A stretch of 64,000 nucleotides of DNA from positions 310,001 through 374,000 of the forward strand of contig NBBA01000015.1 in NCBI GenBank assembly GCA_002794785.1, in the 5' to 3' direction. Every line of letters starts with the position of its first letter. Positions within the stretch are counted from its first letter, which is position 1. The notes below the pieces were generated by a model that had not been told where the DNA came from, did not search any database, and saw nothing but the letters and a program-made list of their open reading frames with translations. A program made the translations under genes and the position numbers. Origin of the DNA: Coniferiporia sulphurascens (Eukaryota > Basidiomycota > Agaricomycetes > Hymenochaetales > Hymenochaetaceae). Shown here piece after piece: positions 47,381-60,668 of the stretch.

Positions 47381-49048
47381 TTAACGCCCGACAAAGCTAC
47401 GCTCGCTTCCACTCCCGAGGCTGAGTGCGTAATCATTGCCATCGGTGTCCCAACCGCCCGAAAGCGAGCCACCACTTGTATGGTACCGTCCTCGACGACC
47501 ATAAATGGGAACACCGGGCCTGAAAGTTCGACGCGGACCCGAACGCAGCGCAGGATTGCTAAAAAAAATGTAGCGGAGTAAGCATCGGGTTAGGGACGAT
47601 AACGGACTTTAACATGTTCAATGAATAACCCAGGTACGACAAGGGGTGAACATAGTTTCAACAGAAACAAGGTACATGCAAATAGGGGCCGACAACTCAC
47701 TTTGCTACAAGGCTCGGACCCATAGTAAGGGTTGCGAATGATGAGGGGAATAGAGGTGCGCCCGTCCCTTGTTCTTGCTGTGCCGACCGTCGGACACGAC
47801 CGGGACTCGCGAGAGCTAATGCATCACGTCGCCGTGCCTCCGCATCGTTATCCGGTGCAGCATTTGTGCTCAGAGCACGGCGCAAAGGGACGCTGGGTGA
47901 GACAGACCGCTCACGCCCGGGTACCTCCACCATCGGCGCCGAAAGACGTAGACCTTGAATTGCCTCAGCTGCGACAGCATCCTCTTTTTCCTTATCAGCG
48001 GTGTCCTCGTCCTCAGCGCGTTCGCCGATGGATGCCATCCCGACGTCACGCCCGCCATAGCCGCTGGGAGACTGGAGCGGCGACGCAACGCATGACGCGC
48101 GATCACCCGTATAGATAGGTTCAAGAAACCCTTCATGACTATCATCCGCGAAATCATAATCAGCGCTGTTTTCTTCTTCATCATCGTACTCCTCCTCCTC
48201 CTCCTCCAGTTCTGGTGGAACACCAAGCGCTGCTTTCAAACGGCTCCATATGAGCTCGCTTCGTGCGAGCACACACTGACGCGCTTTGCTAACCCACCGA
48301 CGGTCATCTGCTTCACCTCTATCTACCGTTTGTAACCAGCACATCAGCTCGGCAAAACTCCACTTCGCCGGGTCAGGCCCGTACACCGTGGGAGTGGCCG
48401 GATCTGGCGGGGCACGCAGATCGGTGGGGAACGTTTGAGATAGCAACGCTACAAGACGCGACGTGGGCGGGGTCGTCAGAAGTGTGGTGACCTCTGCAGG
48501 ACGCTCAAGGAACGGAAGGTACTGTTCGTCTGAAAGCAACAAAAATGGCGTTGCAGCGGGAGCTCCTTCCAGCGGGGGCTCGACGGGGGCGGATACGAGA
48601 TCGAGCTCACTGCAAGGTCGCAGATCTGCTGGGGCGTTAGGTGTGGTGCACGGCCACCTGGGAGGACCATGCGATCCAAGCTGTGGCTAGAACTGCTGCG
48701 CACGAAAGGAGAGGGAGGGCCTGCATTCTGTCCTTGTCCTTGGATGGCCTCGCCGCCCTTCCCTCCGTTATACGGCGTAAAGCTAGAGAGCGCAAAGGAT
48801 ACACGGCCCCTGCCTGTAGATGCCGCCGACGATGCCGAGTGCGCCGATCCCCAGCTAGATCGATCGCGATGACGAGGCTGCTCGGTGACGGTGGCGGTAG
48901 GCGTGCGCACGGGCAAAATTGTGATCCTGCTTGTTGTTCCCCGCGTTGTCTCAGACTCTGCGTTGATGCCGTACGGATCTGGAGCCGATTGAGAACCCCG
49001 TCGTGAAGAGAGGCGGCGACGCGGCGCGCTGGAGCTTGTGGTGCTCAT
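47381..49048 (-). CDS. Conserved-looking basidiomycete protein of unknown function, Ser/Glu-rich
   Basis: Minus-strand exons: 49048-48611, 48521-47701, 47558-47381 (478 aa). I do not recognise a named domain. The N-terminal 100 residues are Ser/Arg/Thr-rich and basic. Then come APHLTPQQICDLA and YLPFLERPAEVTTLLTTPPT, followed by a helical globular block (KWSFAELMCWLQTVDR, SELIWSRLKAALGVPPE), a long acidic run, a Ser/Pro-rich tail and a Gly-rich end. The first join is uncertain. Reading through changes frame near two C5 runs, so I use the GTGAGC donor after 48611 and the ACAG acceptor at 48522 (89-bp intron), which keeps frame. A TTTCAG acceptor nine bases upstream looks stronger but breaks the frame. 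Confidence 0.65.
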
Positions 49049-49671
49049 AACGTAAATAGAAAACTTTTTGAGTCGTTGTCTCCGTAGCAGATGGTCCGGG
49101 AGACAAATTTGTGGACGGCGCGATATTGGGCGCGATGCCGACGATGTTGTGGTCGTGGTCAAGGAGCGAGGCCGGCCGGGGTTGCCGGGTTGGACGACGC
49201 CAACGTCGACGTCGGCGACAGCGTCATCGGGTGCCCAGACCGTCACGCTTGGTGTGGCTTTTCAAATAAGTGACTTGTAACGCGTGGGGAAGTCGTCACG
49301 TGAGGCGGGCTGCGCGGGGTAAAGGAGTTCGAGTCGTTCATCACAGTATCACCTCGGTTAAAGATTTTCTGGAACACTTCCCAGCTGCTTTGTTTCGACA
49401 GAGCTTAAGCTCGGCTGGGAGTCCCCCACATAAATACTTTGAAATCCGAACTAAGGGACACTCCCCACATCTTAAAACTCAAACTTGGACAGTCCTTTGT
49501 GTCCCGGACAAATCGGCGTGAAGAAAGGCTCAATACTTCCGGTCAAGGCTGGGTGTAAGATAATAACCAGGAAGCAGCAATTGTATGCGAGAAAGGATTG
49601 GATATAAGGCAGGTACCCAAGACGATTTGAACATCTTCAGTACTGCTGTCCTAACGCCTCCGTCCTGACAG
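49049..49671. other. Divergent promoter region between two genes of unknown function
   Basis: The genes read outward from this 623-bp gap. No gene is supported inside. A CTGACAG just before the right-hand ATG looks like an acceptor, so a further upstream exon of that gene is possible. Confidence 0.5.
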
Positions 49672-51610
49672 ATGCCAAAGAAGTTCAAAATAAAAGTTTA
49701 CAAAAAAGATATCGAAGACCATTTTATAGTTGTCATTAATCCTTGGGCGAACGGCCAAAGGAAGCCACGCACCCAATTGGATATAAAGTGGATGGGCGCT
49801 TGGCTTCGCATCGCCTTCCGTAAGACAGAAGAAAGTGACATTGTTCGGACAATATACACGCTCGACACGGTAAGCAGCAAAAATCACATTACAGAGACTA
49901 CTCCTAAGTCAACTTGCACTAGAGGGACGAGGTTATAGTTCAGCTTAACCCGTGTGTCGATGTAGGAGTCGGCCTGGGAGCACATCTATGGAGTTCTTTC
50001 ATGAAGCGTGAGGATCTGGATCGGATTGCAGAAAGGCACAAAAGTGTGTAAACTTCAAACAAGGGTATTTCAACACTCTTCTCACAATACGCCAGTAAAT
50101 CTGTACGACCAAATCTCATACATTTTCCCTTACGACTGGGCAAGGAACGGAAATCCAGGCGAGCGTATGTTTACCCTTGGTCTTATTTATCTGTGAACAT
50201 TTCAAGGGTCTAGTCTTACTTCAACGTGACCAGACCAATGGAGGGATCGATATCCAACGCACGATTCCATACCCGGCAACATACCCGTGAAAAGGCCATA
50301 CCCGGATCCAATCTGGTTAGCTCCACCCTCAACCGATACAAGACTTCTGAAACTCCTATTACCGTTGCCTCGCGAAGTCACTCCGACTCCGTCACCTAGC
50401 CCGGCACCACAACCACAATCGCCATACTCCCCTTCACATGTAAGCGTCCATTTGATTCAAGACCGCCTGATCATTAACTGCTTCCAATTTATAGAGGCCT
50501 GGTTCTGACTTTGGCGGACCCCAACAGGTAACCACCAGCTCCGTAAAACTTTGCGATAGCAGCTCATGGGAAAATGCGCAGGCTGGCGAAACTGATGTAG
50601 GATTTACACCTTATCGGCCGCACATGCGCTTTACCCAAGCGTCAAATCAGCCTTTGGATCGCTTAGATTACGAAGATATCAAGTCCGAGGACGATAAAAG
50701 TTCCGCGTGAGTTCCTTCATTACCCGAACTCAAACCCTTTCACTAAAAGCATTTACGCGACTAGTAAAGTGAATAAAGCAGATCGATATGGTGAGAGTAG
50801 GCTTTCTTCTTTTGATTCCGCGTGACTTCTTATACCTTATTCGACATGCAGGCGAGGCTGCTCAAGACACTTCAGCTAATGTATCCGTAAAGAAAGAGTG
50901 GAGGCCCAATGGTTTGTACTGTGAACTGTTAAACCAACCCTATTGAGCTAAATTTTCTTTTTCGCCGACAGACGCGCGGAAGTTGGATTCCACAAGTGCA
51001 TTTCTGTGTTGACGAACATAATAGATTTCACGTCTGACAAAACATTAACAGAGGTGAAAGGGGAGCCCGAAGAGAACAAGCCCGACGTTCACAGCGAGAG
51101 TAAGAGAAATAGTCGCCTGCATATGTCCTTTTCTCACCCGCTCAACCTCTAGAGGAATACCAGCCGTCGGAAAGTCTGGTGAAGGCTATCTCTCAATTGC
51201 ATAATGACAGCTTAATCGAGGCGGAGGAGCAGAAACCTACCATGAAAGAAGAAGGTATATCATACTCATGCAACGTCCGACTTTTCTTCGGAAAGAACTA
51301 ACGTGCATTTCAGAGTACCAGCCATCACGAGTCTTGGCTGATATCATTTCTCGGCACTCGTCGCGCTCTATTTCAAGCGAAAATAAGCCTCGTATAAATT
51401 ACCCGAACCAAGGGGCCAGTCATTCATCACGCACGCCGAACGTACACCCAAGCGGGCTGAAGCGCAATATATCAAATCATGACTATTCCAGCGATATTGA
51501 AGGTTCTTCGGGTAAGTATCCCAATTGGCTACCGGAAACCATTTTAACTTTATGCCCCATCTCTAGAACAAGCGTCAAAGCGTGTGAAGCGGGAGGGCAA
51601 GACTACATGA
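49672..51610 (+). CDS. Unknown protein with a repeated EYQPS module and basic C-terminus
   Basis: Twelve exons: 49672-49869, 49966-49992, 50032-50164, 50234-50439, 50495-50706, 50765-50790, 50852-50911, 50972-50995, 51052-51099, 51153-51254, 51314-51511, 51567-51610 (425 aa). I do not recognise a family. It starts with basic KKFKIKVYKKD, then WANGQRKPRTQLDIKWMGAW, YIFPYDWARNGNPGE and a Pro-rich linker (PTPSPSPAPQPQSPYSPSH). Two adjacent exons both begin with EYQPS (KEYQPSESLVKAISQL and EEYQPSRVLADIISRH), an apparent exon duplication. The end KRVKREGK could be a nuclear signal. Intron 49993-50031 is only 39 bp and is needed to avoid a stop; this is the weakest join. The start may be incomplete. 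Confidence 0.6.
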
Positions 51611-51826
51611 GCTAGCCGATCATTGACACTTTAACTAAATTATGAGCAACAATACCGATCTTGTTTTATATGGCTGACTGAGCTACAAAATTCAAATTCA
51701 TGCGTTGATTGTATCCTACACTGATTTATCAAAACGGCTGATATGGGAGATTGGCTAAAGGGAAGGGAATGAGGCTCGAGAACATGGTGTACACAAGAAG
51801 GACTCAAATGGTGTCAGCTCTGGCTC

Positions 51827-53674
51827 TCATGCGAACAGTTCCTCGATTTCATGTTTGAATATGATTGTTGATTTCGACATCACCGTCGTTTCTAACCCGC
51901 CGGGCGTGCTTTCTGCTTTTTGGACGTTGGTGACACGCTTGAGTCCTAGTTCTGTCGTGCACAGGACCTGTGATCGCCCCTTGACGGAACCCTGTGACTG
52001 CGCGATGTTCTCATTAAAATCGCTGCCGGGGTGGATGAAGATAAGTTCATAGTCTGTCGAAAGAACGGACTCTTTGATCTTTTTCGCAAGAGAGCTGACT
52101 AGTTCCCAAATCCTTGCCAAGTCCGCATTAATTTGGTTCTTGGCGTCTCCTGGAGACGCTCTTTCACCGCCAGCTGCTAGCAGAACCGCTTCAATCCAAC
52201 GTACAGATTCTCCAACTAAGTCGTTGAAACTGATTGGGAAGTGAAGCTGAAGGTGTTTAGATCCGAGCGCACGCCAACGCGCTGCGACTGCTTGCATTTC
52301 TGAAGAATGACATAAAATAATCAGAACACTGGACGACTTGAAATTGTAGGGATCAGCACCTTGTCTGTGAATGGAATCATAGAGTGACAAAAAGTTACTA
52401 CTAAAATCTTGGCCTACATTCAATGGTATAGGCCAGCGCTCAATTCCATCATATAGTTGCTTCATTAATACCGCCTGAATGGAAAGTTGTACAACCGTTG
52501 GATCTTCGTCATGGTTTTTAGAAAGCAGGAATTCAACGAGTGGACGTCCAATGATGCCCGAAAGCTGGTGTAGCTTTTTATTTTCCTCGTTGCTCCTGTT
52601 CTGGTCCCGTGCGATACTTTTTCTGAATGAAAACGAATCACAAAACTTTTCGGCAACTCCCAGCGCAAGCTGGTTGAGGTTGCTGATAAGGGAAATAACT
52701 TCATCACCAGGTATCTCATCATACTTCGATAGATACGCCTCGGCCGTACTTTGGCAGGATTAGCGACTGAAATATAGAAGTGAAATAATGGCAACATACC
52801 GTAATTCCGTAGTGCGGGTTTCCAAGAGTGATGTCTTCCCTTTAAGTTCCATTTCGAGTAACCCATTTTGCTGCGACACATTGCTTAAGTACTGTCTCAT
52901 CTGCTGATTCTCGGCTTCGCGGCTCTCCAGTTGGGATTTACAGCGATCCAATTCTGCTTCTGTATCCTCAAGCTGACTCCGATATTTGCTAGCCCTACGC
53001 TTCAAATCCCTAACGTCCGTACACAAATCATGATTTCTCTCCTTCACACGAGTCGCCTCCCGCTGCAGACCTTTCATTTTTCTGTCCATTTCCTGGACCT
53101 TCTCTTCTCTCGACATCCTGATCCTCTCGATTTCGCTTCGTAAATAGTAGACGTCATCCTCTCGTTCTTGTCTTCCAATCGGCGGGGATACCCATTGTAT
53201 CACTGTGTTGAGAAACCATGAGCCTCTTGCTCCCTCGGATCGGGATTTTGTCCTACTGTGATGGGGAGTGCCATTTCCAACCGATTGTGAGTGACGAGAC
53301 ACGGGCCCGGCATAATCATATCGGTGTGGGCCCATGCTAAGCTCGCCCCGACTAGACAGAGTATGAGCATTGTCTCGGCCGCTGCGCGGATCAGATTCTC
53401 TCTCCACGTAGGAGTTAGATGGTAACCGACGCTCATCATCATGTCGGCCTTCCATGACACGATCCGTGTAATCGCGTTGGTCTTCGATGCGATTTCGAGG
53501 GTCATCCCGCACCTCCGAAGTCTGCCGACTCGCTTCGGTGGGCGTACGACGCCCGCCTTCATTCTTTTCCTTAGATACTGGTTGAGTTTGCGTCTGCCTG
53601 CTGACTTTCTCGGGATTCGTAGTCATTCCAAAAGGTGTTTGACCGAGATTCGGTGGGGGTGCACTTTCGAGCAT
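51827..53674 (-). CDS. Coiled-coil protein of unknown function (598 aa)
   Basis: Minus-strand exons: 53674-52800 and 52748-51827, phase-consistent. Residues 1-165 are polar and disordered (Arg/Ser/Asp/Thr-rich). About residues 175-295 form a long heptad-rich coiled coil (SEIERIRMSREEKVQEMDRK, LEDTEAELDRCKSQLESREA). The second exon encodes a helical globular part (GDEVISLISNLNQLALGVAE, ARWRALGSKHLQLHFPISF, WELVSSLAKKIKES). No catalytic motif is visible. The layout resembles cytoskeletal or scaffold proteins, but that is only an impression. Its 3' end lies 216 bp from that of the 425-aa gene (tail to tail). Confidence 0.78.
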
Positions 53675-54387
53675 GCTTTGGCGTCGGCAAGGAGTGGAGA
53701 CAGCTGATTTTGTATGTTTACTATGAGCTTCTTTGTTATGTAGCAGTGAAACAGAAGAATACGCGAGAGTACCTAGTTTTGACCTCTGTATTCAACCTTG
53801 GAGGTATAGTAGCCGCTGTAGAGAACATTCGCTCTCGGAGGTGCTGTAACTTCATGTCTGCACGTGCTCATGTCGATCTTACTGTATATAGTAATGTATC
53901 ATCGATCGTTGATATCTCCAAAAAATACAGGAAAAAATGACAAACCGGGCTCGAAATATAAATCACAGAACCATACACACATTTCAGGGCTTAATCGTAT
54001 GTGACACATAATTCACCTACAGTGGAAGAAGACAACCTTTTGTCAAAATCTATGGCCAGTGCGGCCTCAGTGCGGCCTCATGATCGTCTTCACTGGCACG
54101 GGTAACGAGGGCTGGCATTACTAAAAATTCCACCAAGACAAATCAGCACGACCTGCACTAGTGTGAGACTGAAATGCCAAGTGTATTTCATTTATCACAG
54201 TCAGTAATTCGAAGGATCAGACCCAGAATATCTCCGTTAAATGTTTCCCTCGAAAAATCGGAAACTATCCAGCACTCACCGGACATCATCATAAGCCATA
54301 TTAAATCATTTCCCAGAAATCAATGCGAATCCTACTTATCAATACAAGATGCAACATGCGTTATATACAACCTCCATGTGTTCATGA
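53675..54387. other. Intergenic between the coiled-coil gene and an F-box gene
   Basis: No gene is seen in 713 bases. Both neighbours are transcribed leftward. Confidence 0.6.
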
Positions 54388-56475
54388 TCATTCATAGCGC
54401 ATAATGTGGACACTGCCCGTTGCCAAACCCAGAATAATCGTTCCCTGTGCCTGGTCGATCCCTATATGACACACTCTGCTGAGGTCAATCTCCGGCGGCA
54501 CGTCCAGCGTGCGTACGTCCGCCTCCTTCGACAAGCACGAGAAGTCGTCCGCAGTCCGGTCCACGTCGACCGACGGGAACGTCACGAATCGCAGCCGCTT
54601 TTCGTCGCTTCCAAATTGAACGTATTCCAACCAAACTGCGCACCCAAAGTCCACTGCTATGAGCGGAGCGATATGCAAGTCTACGTCATCAATGATTTGT
54701 TCTTCAGGTTGAGCGGCGGGTGCCGGTACCTGGTCAACCACACCATTCGCTACGAACGCGAAATCCGCAACTGGTGCGTCAACCCCGTTCGTGGCGGCTG
54801 CGTCGACATCGACATCGACAATGCCTGCCACCGCCGCCATCGCATCCAGAAGCTCCGCGGCCCCTCCGATGTCTGGATCCGCTGCTACGATAGCGTTCCC
54901 TTGTGCTTCCTGGTCGACCTGCCCTTGTATGATCTGTGGAGAGCATACAATTTCGAACGGCTCGCGTATGTACCACCAGCGAAGCTGTTCCGTCCGGAGA
55001 GGGATGCTAAAGTAATGTTGCGCAATTGTAAATAGATGAGTGCCTGGCGGAGGATTGTTGGGTGGGACTGCCCCGGGCTGTTCGGGTACGTGCATAGTAA
55101 GGAGCAAAATCGTGCAGCTGCGTCGCTGGATAGTATTCACGTGAGGCAACGTCGGCCACCACTGCCGCACAAAATGGGAGCTCTGTATCATGTATTCACT
55201 ATAGGGATGTTGATTGACGATAAATGGCTGAGCGACTGTGTACGGAGGGGGGACAACGGAGGGTAACTTTGATGCCGATGGCGGAGTGGGTGATGCAAAC
55301 ATCTGGAGGAACGAGTGAGGGTAAAAGAATTGGAAGCCACGGGTTTCTTCCTCGGCGTGGATGGCAATACTCTCAGGATCGTAACCGATACAAGACCACT
55401 CGCGCGTAACGTCCTGTCGAATCGTGAGTGTTGCCAAAGAAAACGAGACAGGAGAAGAACGCACGCATGAAATTCCGGTGTTGACGAACACATACGCTGG
55501 CGCATCCCAATCCAGCAACACGTACAGGCCTAACGTTTTCGTTGAGGATATCCAGATATAAGCCGATAACAATCGTCTTAAAGGATCAAGGAGGTAAACG
55601 CTGATGACATGCCCGGGGAAGGAGAGACAAGACAATTTCGTGAATGTGGGATTGCGGGTAGGTGATTCGTCAGCATCTTCAGGAAATGTCAATGCCATCA
55701 GCTGACATTCAGTGCCATTTCTGCATTTTGCAAACAATCTGTATATCTGCCAAGCTTGAAATATTATGATGCGGCAAACTCACCCAGTAGTTACTTTATT
55801 GGCCATGGCGAAGTACACAACTCGCTCCTCAAATTCCACCCGACATTTCCAGATTTCCCAATTCGCACCAGAGACCCATTGTGCAACGCAATCTCCTCTG
55901 ATTACGTCCCAACATAACACCTTACCAGATCTTGTGCAGCTTAGTGTGTATTTCGATGTGATCGGCGACAGCCACACGATCTCTTCTCCCGGAGGAGAAG
56001 AAATTGTTCTGTAGGGCGCTACGAGCTTCGGACATCGTTTAGTCCAGGTTTGCTGGAGGCGATAACCGCGCTGAACCAGGTAAGTAAGTGCTGGTGTGCC
56101 CAGCTCCCATACTCGCTGGAACCCATTTATTGGCAGCGGCTGACACAGATTGAGCATATTAGCTGCAAGCTTCAGCCATATAACGCGAGATCCGGCGAAA
56201 TCTTGAAGGTATCTACATGTCTGGAGCGCATTAATCACAGCTTGTCAACAGTGTCTGTTAAAAGAGACACTGGAACTCACCTTCCCCATCGCTGCTATGT
56301 CTTCTGCTTCCAGAAGTTCAGCAAAGTTCAATAGAATATCGAAGGGTAGCGTCGACAACGACCGCCGAGAAGACAGATGCGATGCCTGCGGGAGGGCAAG
56401 GCTTCCCTCGCGTAATTGGCAAGAGAGCGCAACCTGATGACCTTCGGAAATTTCATACAGAGTCGAGGATGCCAT
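54388..56475 (-). CDS. F-box protein (660 aa)
   Basis: Minus-strand exons: 56475-56281, 56220-55784, 55738-54388, all in phase. An F-box at about residues 38-80 (LSTLPFDILLNFAELLEAED, then MGKTCRYLQDF and SRVIWLKL) is split by intron 1 and suggests a role as a substrate adaptor of an SCF ubiquitin ligase. The rest resembles the beta-rich C-terminal part of Agaricomycete F-box proteins (VLCWDVIRGDCVAQW, REWSCIGYDPESIAIHAEE, FGCAVWLEYVQFGSDEKRL, GTIILGLATGSVHIMRYE), probably an irregular propeller. An Ala/Val/Asp-rich insert at about residues 500-560 is low complexity. No damage is seen. Confidence 0.83.
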
Positions 56476-58493
56476 TCTGAACCCTATGTTCGTCTTGGGC
56501 TATATGCTTAAGTTCCAATCGCTGAAAGATAGCAAGCTTTGATTCCCGGACGGAAAGGTCCAAAGCGCCCACTGGCAAATCACTGGCACTTTGATGAAGA
56601 GTTAGCTGTGCTCTTTCCGACTTGCCCACTTCGAGAGCAAGAGAACGTAGTGTAGATCGAATAACACGAAGGCCACAAGAAAAGCTAGGCTCCTGTATCT
56701 AACCCCGAGCCTCACCGCCTCGAGTCTGCCTGTCGTGCGACGCTCGAAAGCTGAGTGGGGATATTCGAGTCTGCGAGAAACGACTGGTTATGGGTTTGTC
56801 ACGTGCAAAAGAGAAGAAAAAAAAACTTTGCATACGGCACAGCCTGCGCCTCGGCTTGATCGAGATGCCGAAAACGATGGCCTCGAGAGCAGCGAGTCAG
56901 AAATAAAACACAGGTATTGTGCAGTCTTGCAGAGCATACTGTGCCTGAATACTCCTTTATAAAGGGTCGCCCAAATCACACAGAGCTCTGGGGCACACAA
57001 ACGAATAAGTACGCTGATAAGTTGGGCAATTAAAACCATACTTCCATGCTACCCTTAATGAAACGCTCAGAGAAATGGCCGATCCTGAGATAAATGAAGG
57101 CCTGCTTAAAGATCCACGTTACGATTGATAAAATGTTTTTCTGAACGGGTTCTGTGAAACGGACACAAAATCCGAGTAAATCCGGATGGCAACGGCCGCA
57201 AGCATCTCGTCTCAAAATAGCGAATGTCAAATTGCCGATCGCAATCTAACTCCCGTGAATTTACATAATCGGTGAACCCCCATCAATCGCCTCAATTAAA
57301 CGCATCCCGCAAATCGTCAGGTCTTAAAAAAAGTATTAGACTCCCACTGTTGTACCTTATGAGAACTGATGGATCAACCGTCCGGCCCAGTTTTCGCCTA
57401 TCACCTAGAGACTGAAGCGACTTCGAGAGTCGGTCGTGTGCATACATAGCATTTTTCAGCGAGATCAAAGTCACGCTCACCGAGACAACTCCATGTTGTT
57501 TTTAATAGCTTCTAAAAATGTTTCTCGAAGTCAAGTTAAATGTGATTTTAGAGGCAGGGAATTCCGGCGGAAGTATCAGTTGCGAAGTATTCCTTATTAA
57601 GTCAAGTGAGTACAAGGCACCGGAAAGATTTTGGGAAGACTTCAATTGCAAGATCAGAATTGCAAGATCAGGTCACAAGATTGATAAGACGCTGGAGTCG
57701 GACCTCCTCTGTGGTAGGCAGCAGCGAAACATCCTGTGATACAGAGGCGCAAAACTCCCTGTGTATACAATGGAAGGGTACAGCTTGTGCAGGCCCCGAC
57801 CATAGTGATATGGACGATAGATCTAGTCCACTAAGTTGATTTGGCTTTTCCTGCATAGATTACAACCCCTTTTCCCTAAAAAGACTTCGAATATCCCCGA
57901 TAGGGCACGGATACCGACGATGAGATGATTTTCCCTTCAGGATATAAGACGCGGTCCCAACCATATGCGAGTTGGAAGCTGAATTCAAATTCGAGTCGCA
58001 CGAGGCTGAGCTGCAACTGGCCGCTCAAGCTCCGCTCTTGTAAGACGATGATCTAAGTTCAAGGACGAAGTGAATATGATCGACACTGGACCCTGAGAAA
58101 GATCTCTCGGCTTCCGTACGGCAGCGCTCTTACCCCATTTGGAAACCATGCCGGACGCGAGAGATACAACCAAAGAGGTCCGAGTTCAAAGCCAAGTGGA
58201 AGGAAAATAAAATAAAATAAAATAAAACTTCGTTACTCATCTTAAGCGCAAGGTAACAGGTTTGATGGCTTCAGTCATGCAGTCGCTGGGTACCCGCGGA
58301 ACAAAGCGGTCGTAGCGTCTACAACGGCTGGCTTGCACGGGACACAGCCCGTTGTTAGCCGAGCCATCCCCTCTCCAGTGGTCGCCGAGCTCGGATGAGA
58401 AGTCCCCCCTTATGCCTTTCCCGTTTCCTTCTTTTCCCTCCCTCTCACCCCATCATCCTAGCCTCAGCTCGGGCTGGCTGCAGGCGTGCGTAG
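56476..58493. other. 2.0-kb intergenic stretch
   Basis: The flanking genes diverge here, so two promoters lie within. No further gene is supported. An AAAAT microsatellite is at 58204-58227. Confidence 0.55.
58204..58227. repeat. (AAAAT)n microsatellite
   Basis: About five tandem AAAAT units stand some 270 bp upstream of the membrane-protein gene start. Confidence 0.75.
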
Positions 58494-60668
58494 ATGTCGA
58501 CACCAACAGAGTATGAGCGTTCAGTAAGCACCTCGCCTTGCCGTGTATTTTGTCGGAGCGCCGCGACTTAACCGCACAACCCCTAGATTGTCACCATCGA
58601 GGTCGTCGTCGATGAGGCAAATGGAGATGGCTTGGGTCATGTCGTCCTCGGTGTGCTTGGTGGTCTCGTACTGGTTCTCCTTCTCGTCGTGATTCTTGTG
58701 CCCCTTGTACGCCGGCGGCAGCGTCGTACCCGTTCGCACTCCCCAGATTCAATACGGGGTCGTTCAACATCGCACCGCAGACACATTCGTATCATTTCCA
58801 ATGCCTCAGCTACTGCTCAAGATGCAATCTTACCGTTGCTGGAGGAACAGTCGACTTCCATGATGGCAGCGAATCCGGAAGCGGGAAAGGTGATGGTCAG
58901 TCAACCGAAAACGGAACCCAGCCGGCCGCCGTCTCAGATGCTGAACTGGAAGATTCTTACGACGCTTCCGAATTTCGACGATGAGAGCGACTCATCCCTT
59001 GGTAATGGACCCCAGCCTGAAGGGCAACCTACGCAGGAAAAGAAGGAGCCTAGTCTGCGTCTGGTTGACCCAGACAGACGAAGCGCTGCATTACCTCCTA
59101 TCCCCGGTTCCGAATCCATGGTGCCGAAATCTATCAACACGTCTCGCTCAACGACACTGATCTCGACAATGTCACCGATATCGCCACTAATCGGTGCTTT
59201 TCAACGAGCTCTGACGCCTGCATCTGATTCTTTCACTCGTACGAACTCAGCTAGTACTTTTCATTATCCCTCTGTCGCTCCTTCATCTACTTCCTCAAGG
59301 AGCACTGCACCTTCAGCAGATGCATCTGCAAAGGCTCTTTCAACAAGTATTGCACACACCCAACCCGCATCGTGGGTACCGAAGGCCCTTGTGCCAGGTC
59401 AAGAGAGTGAACCTTCGTCAAAGACCCCAGTCTCGCATAGCGAGACTTGGTGGAACAAGGTTCCTATGCCGCCGATCCCTGAGTCTTTAAAGTCAGGATC
59501 TGCGAGTTCTTTAGGCCTTCCCGCTACCCCCGTGATCCATGACTCCTCTCCAACGTCGGCACACCTACGCGAGGCAACAGGTTCGAGCGCCACGCAATAC
59601 ATGCATAGTTCATTCGGTGGGACTGGTGCATCTCTCTCACGCTCAAACACACAGCATACTGGACATAGTTTAAGCGGCTCGATCGTTGAACGTGATCGGC
59701 CGGTGAGCGTAATTACGCAAGCAACGTTTGGGAGACCTGGTCAAGTCGAGTTCTTTGTGCCCACGATGCTACCAGCCCCGAACACAGTGATGTTTGCGGT
59801 TCCGCCAGCATTAAGTACCGTTGTGAGTGAGGCGGAAGGAGGCGAGTCGTCCACTACGGGTTTACCGGTCCCGGATGATAAGGCGAAGAAGGCATCTCGG
59901 AGGACGACCCTCGAATTACCCAGAGAACCGTCACCACCGCTTGTCACATCACCTCTTTCACATCCGCCACTTCCATACACGCCTCGCTCTTCTCCAGGAC
60001 CGATGCAATTGATTCACCCTTACCGACAGTCAGTATCGCGGCCGAAACCAGACCCGCAATCTCCGGATGAGCCCGAGTCGGAAGCCGGGCCGTCAGAGCC
60101 GTACGGCACGCTCGAAGATGCGTCGAGTTCCAACGAGCATCTTATTCCAATGCCGAATAAGGAGGAACAGCAATTACTCCTTGAGCTTCCGGGCTTACGC
60201 CCAATCTCGCCGTTTACGTTCGACTTTGGGATCGGCAGCTCATCGCGCAGCCCGAGCCGGAACAAGAAGAGAAAGGAAGACAACTCGGCACACTCAAAGC
60301 AGCCGTCGAAGGCGAGCACAGCGTCCGGCTCTCGTACGGGCTCGAAACGCTCGCTGAAGTCGCTTGCGAGCGCCGTGAGCGAACACTCGGGCTCGGTGTC
60401 GTCGACGCGCTCCAAGTCGCGCGAGCGCGAACGGCCGAAGAACCGTCGCGTGACGTTTGGAGACGAGCCAATGCCGTCGGTGCTCCTGCCTGGCGGGAGC
60501 CCCAAGAGTGTAGGGGGTGGCCGAAGTGAGAGTGCACCAGCAACAGTGACCCAGACGCGGAGACCGTTACCTCCGCTCCCTGCCCTTCCGTCCTTACCTG
60601 CGTCCCTTAGACCTGCTCCGCAGAAGGAGCATAACCAATCTGACTATGGCGGCTACGATGTCCCTTAA
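58494..60668 (+). CDS. Single-pass membrane protein with long Ser/Pro-rich tail (703 aa)
   Basis: Exons: 58494-58523 and 58587-60668. Exon 1 gives MSTPTEYERS; a 63-bp GTAAGC...CCTAG intron joins it to IVTIEVVVDEANGDGLG. A strong transmembrane helix follows (VVLGVLGGLVLVLLLVVILV), then RRRQRR, so the long tail should be cytosolic. The tail is Ser/Pro/Thr-rich and disordered, with phosphorylation-like SP/TP sites and basic Ser clusters near residues 610-660 (SGSRTGSKRSLKSLASAVSE). No enzyme domain is seen. The plan (tiny outside part, one helix, huge disordered tail) is common among Agaricomycete proteins of unknown role. No signal peptide precedes the helix. Confidence 0.8.
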
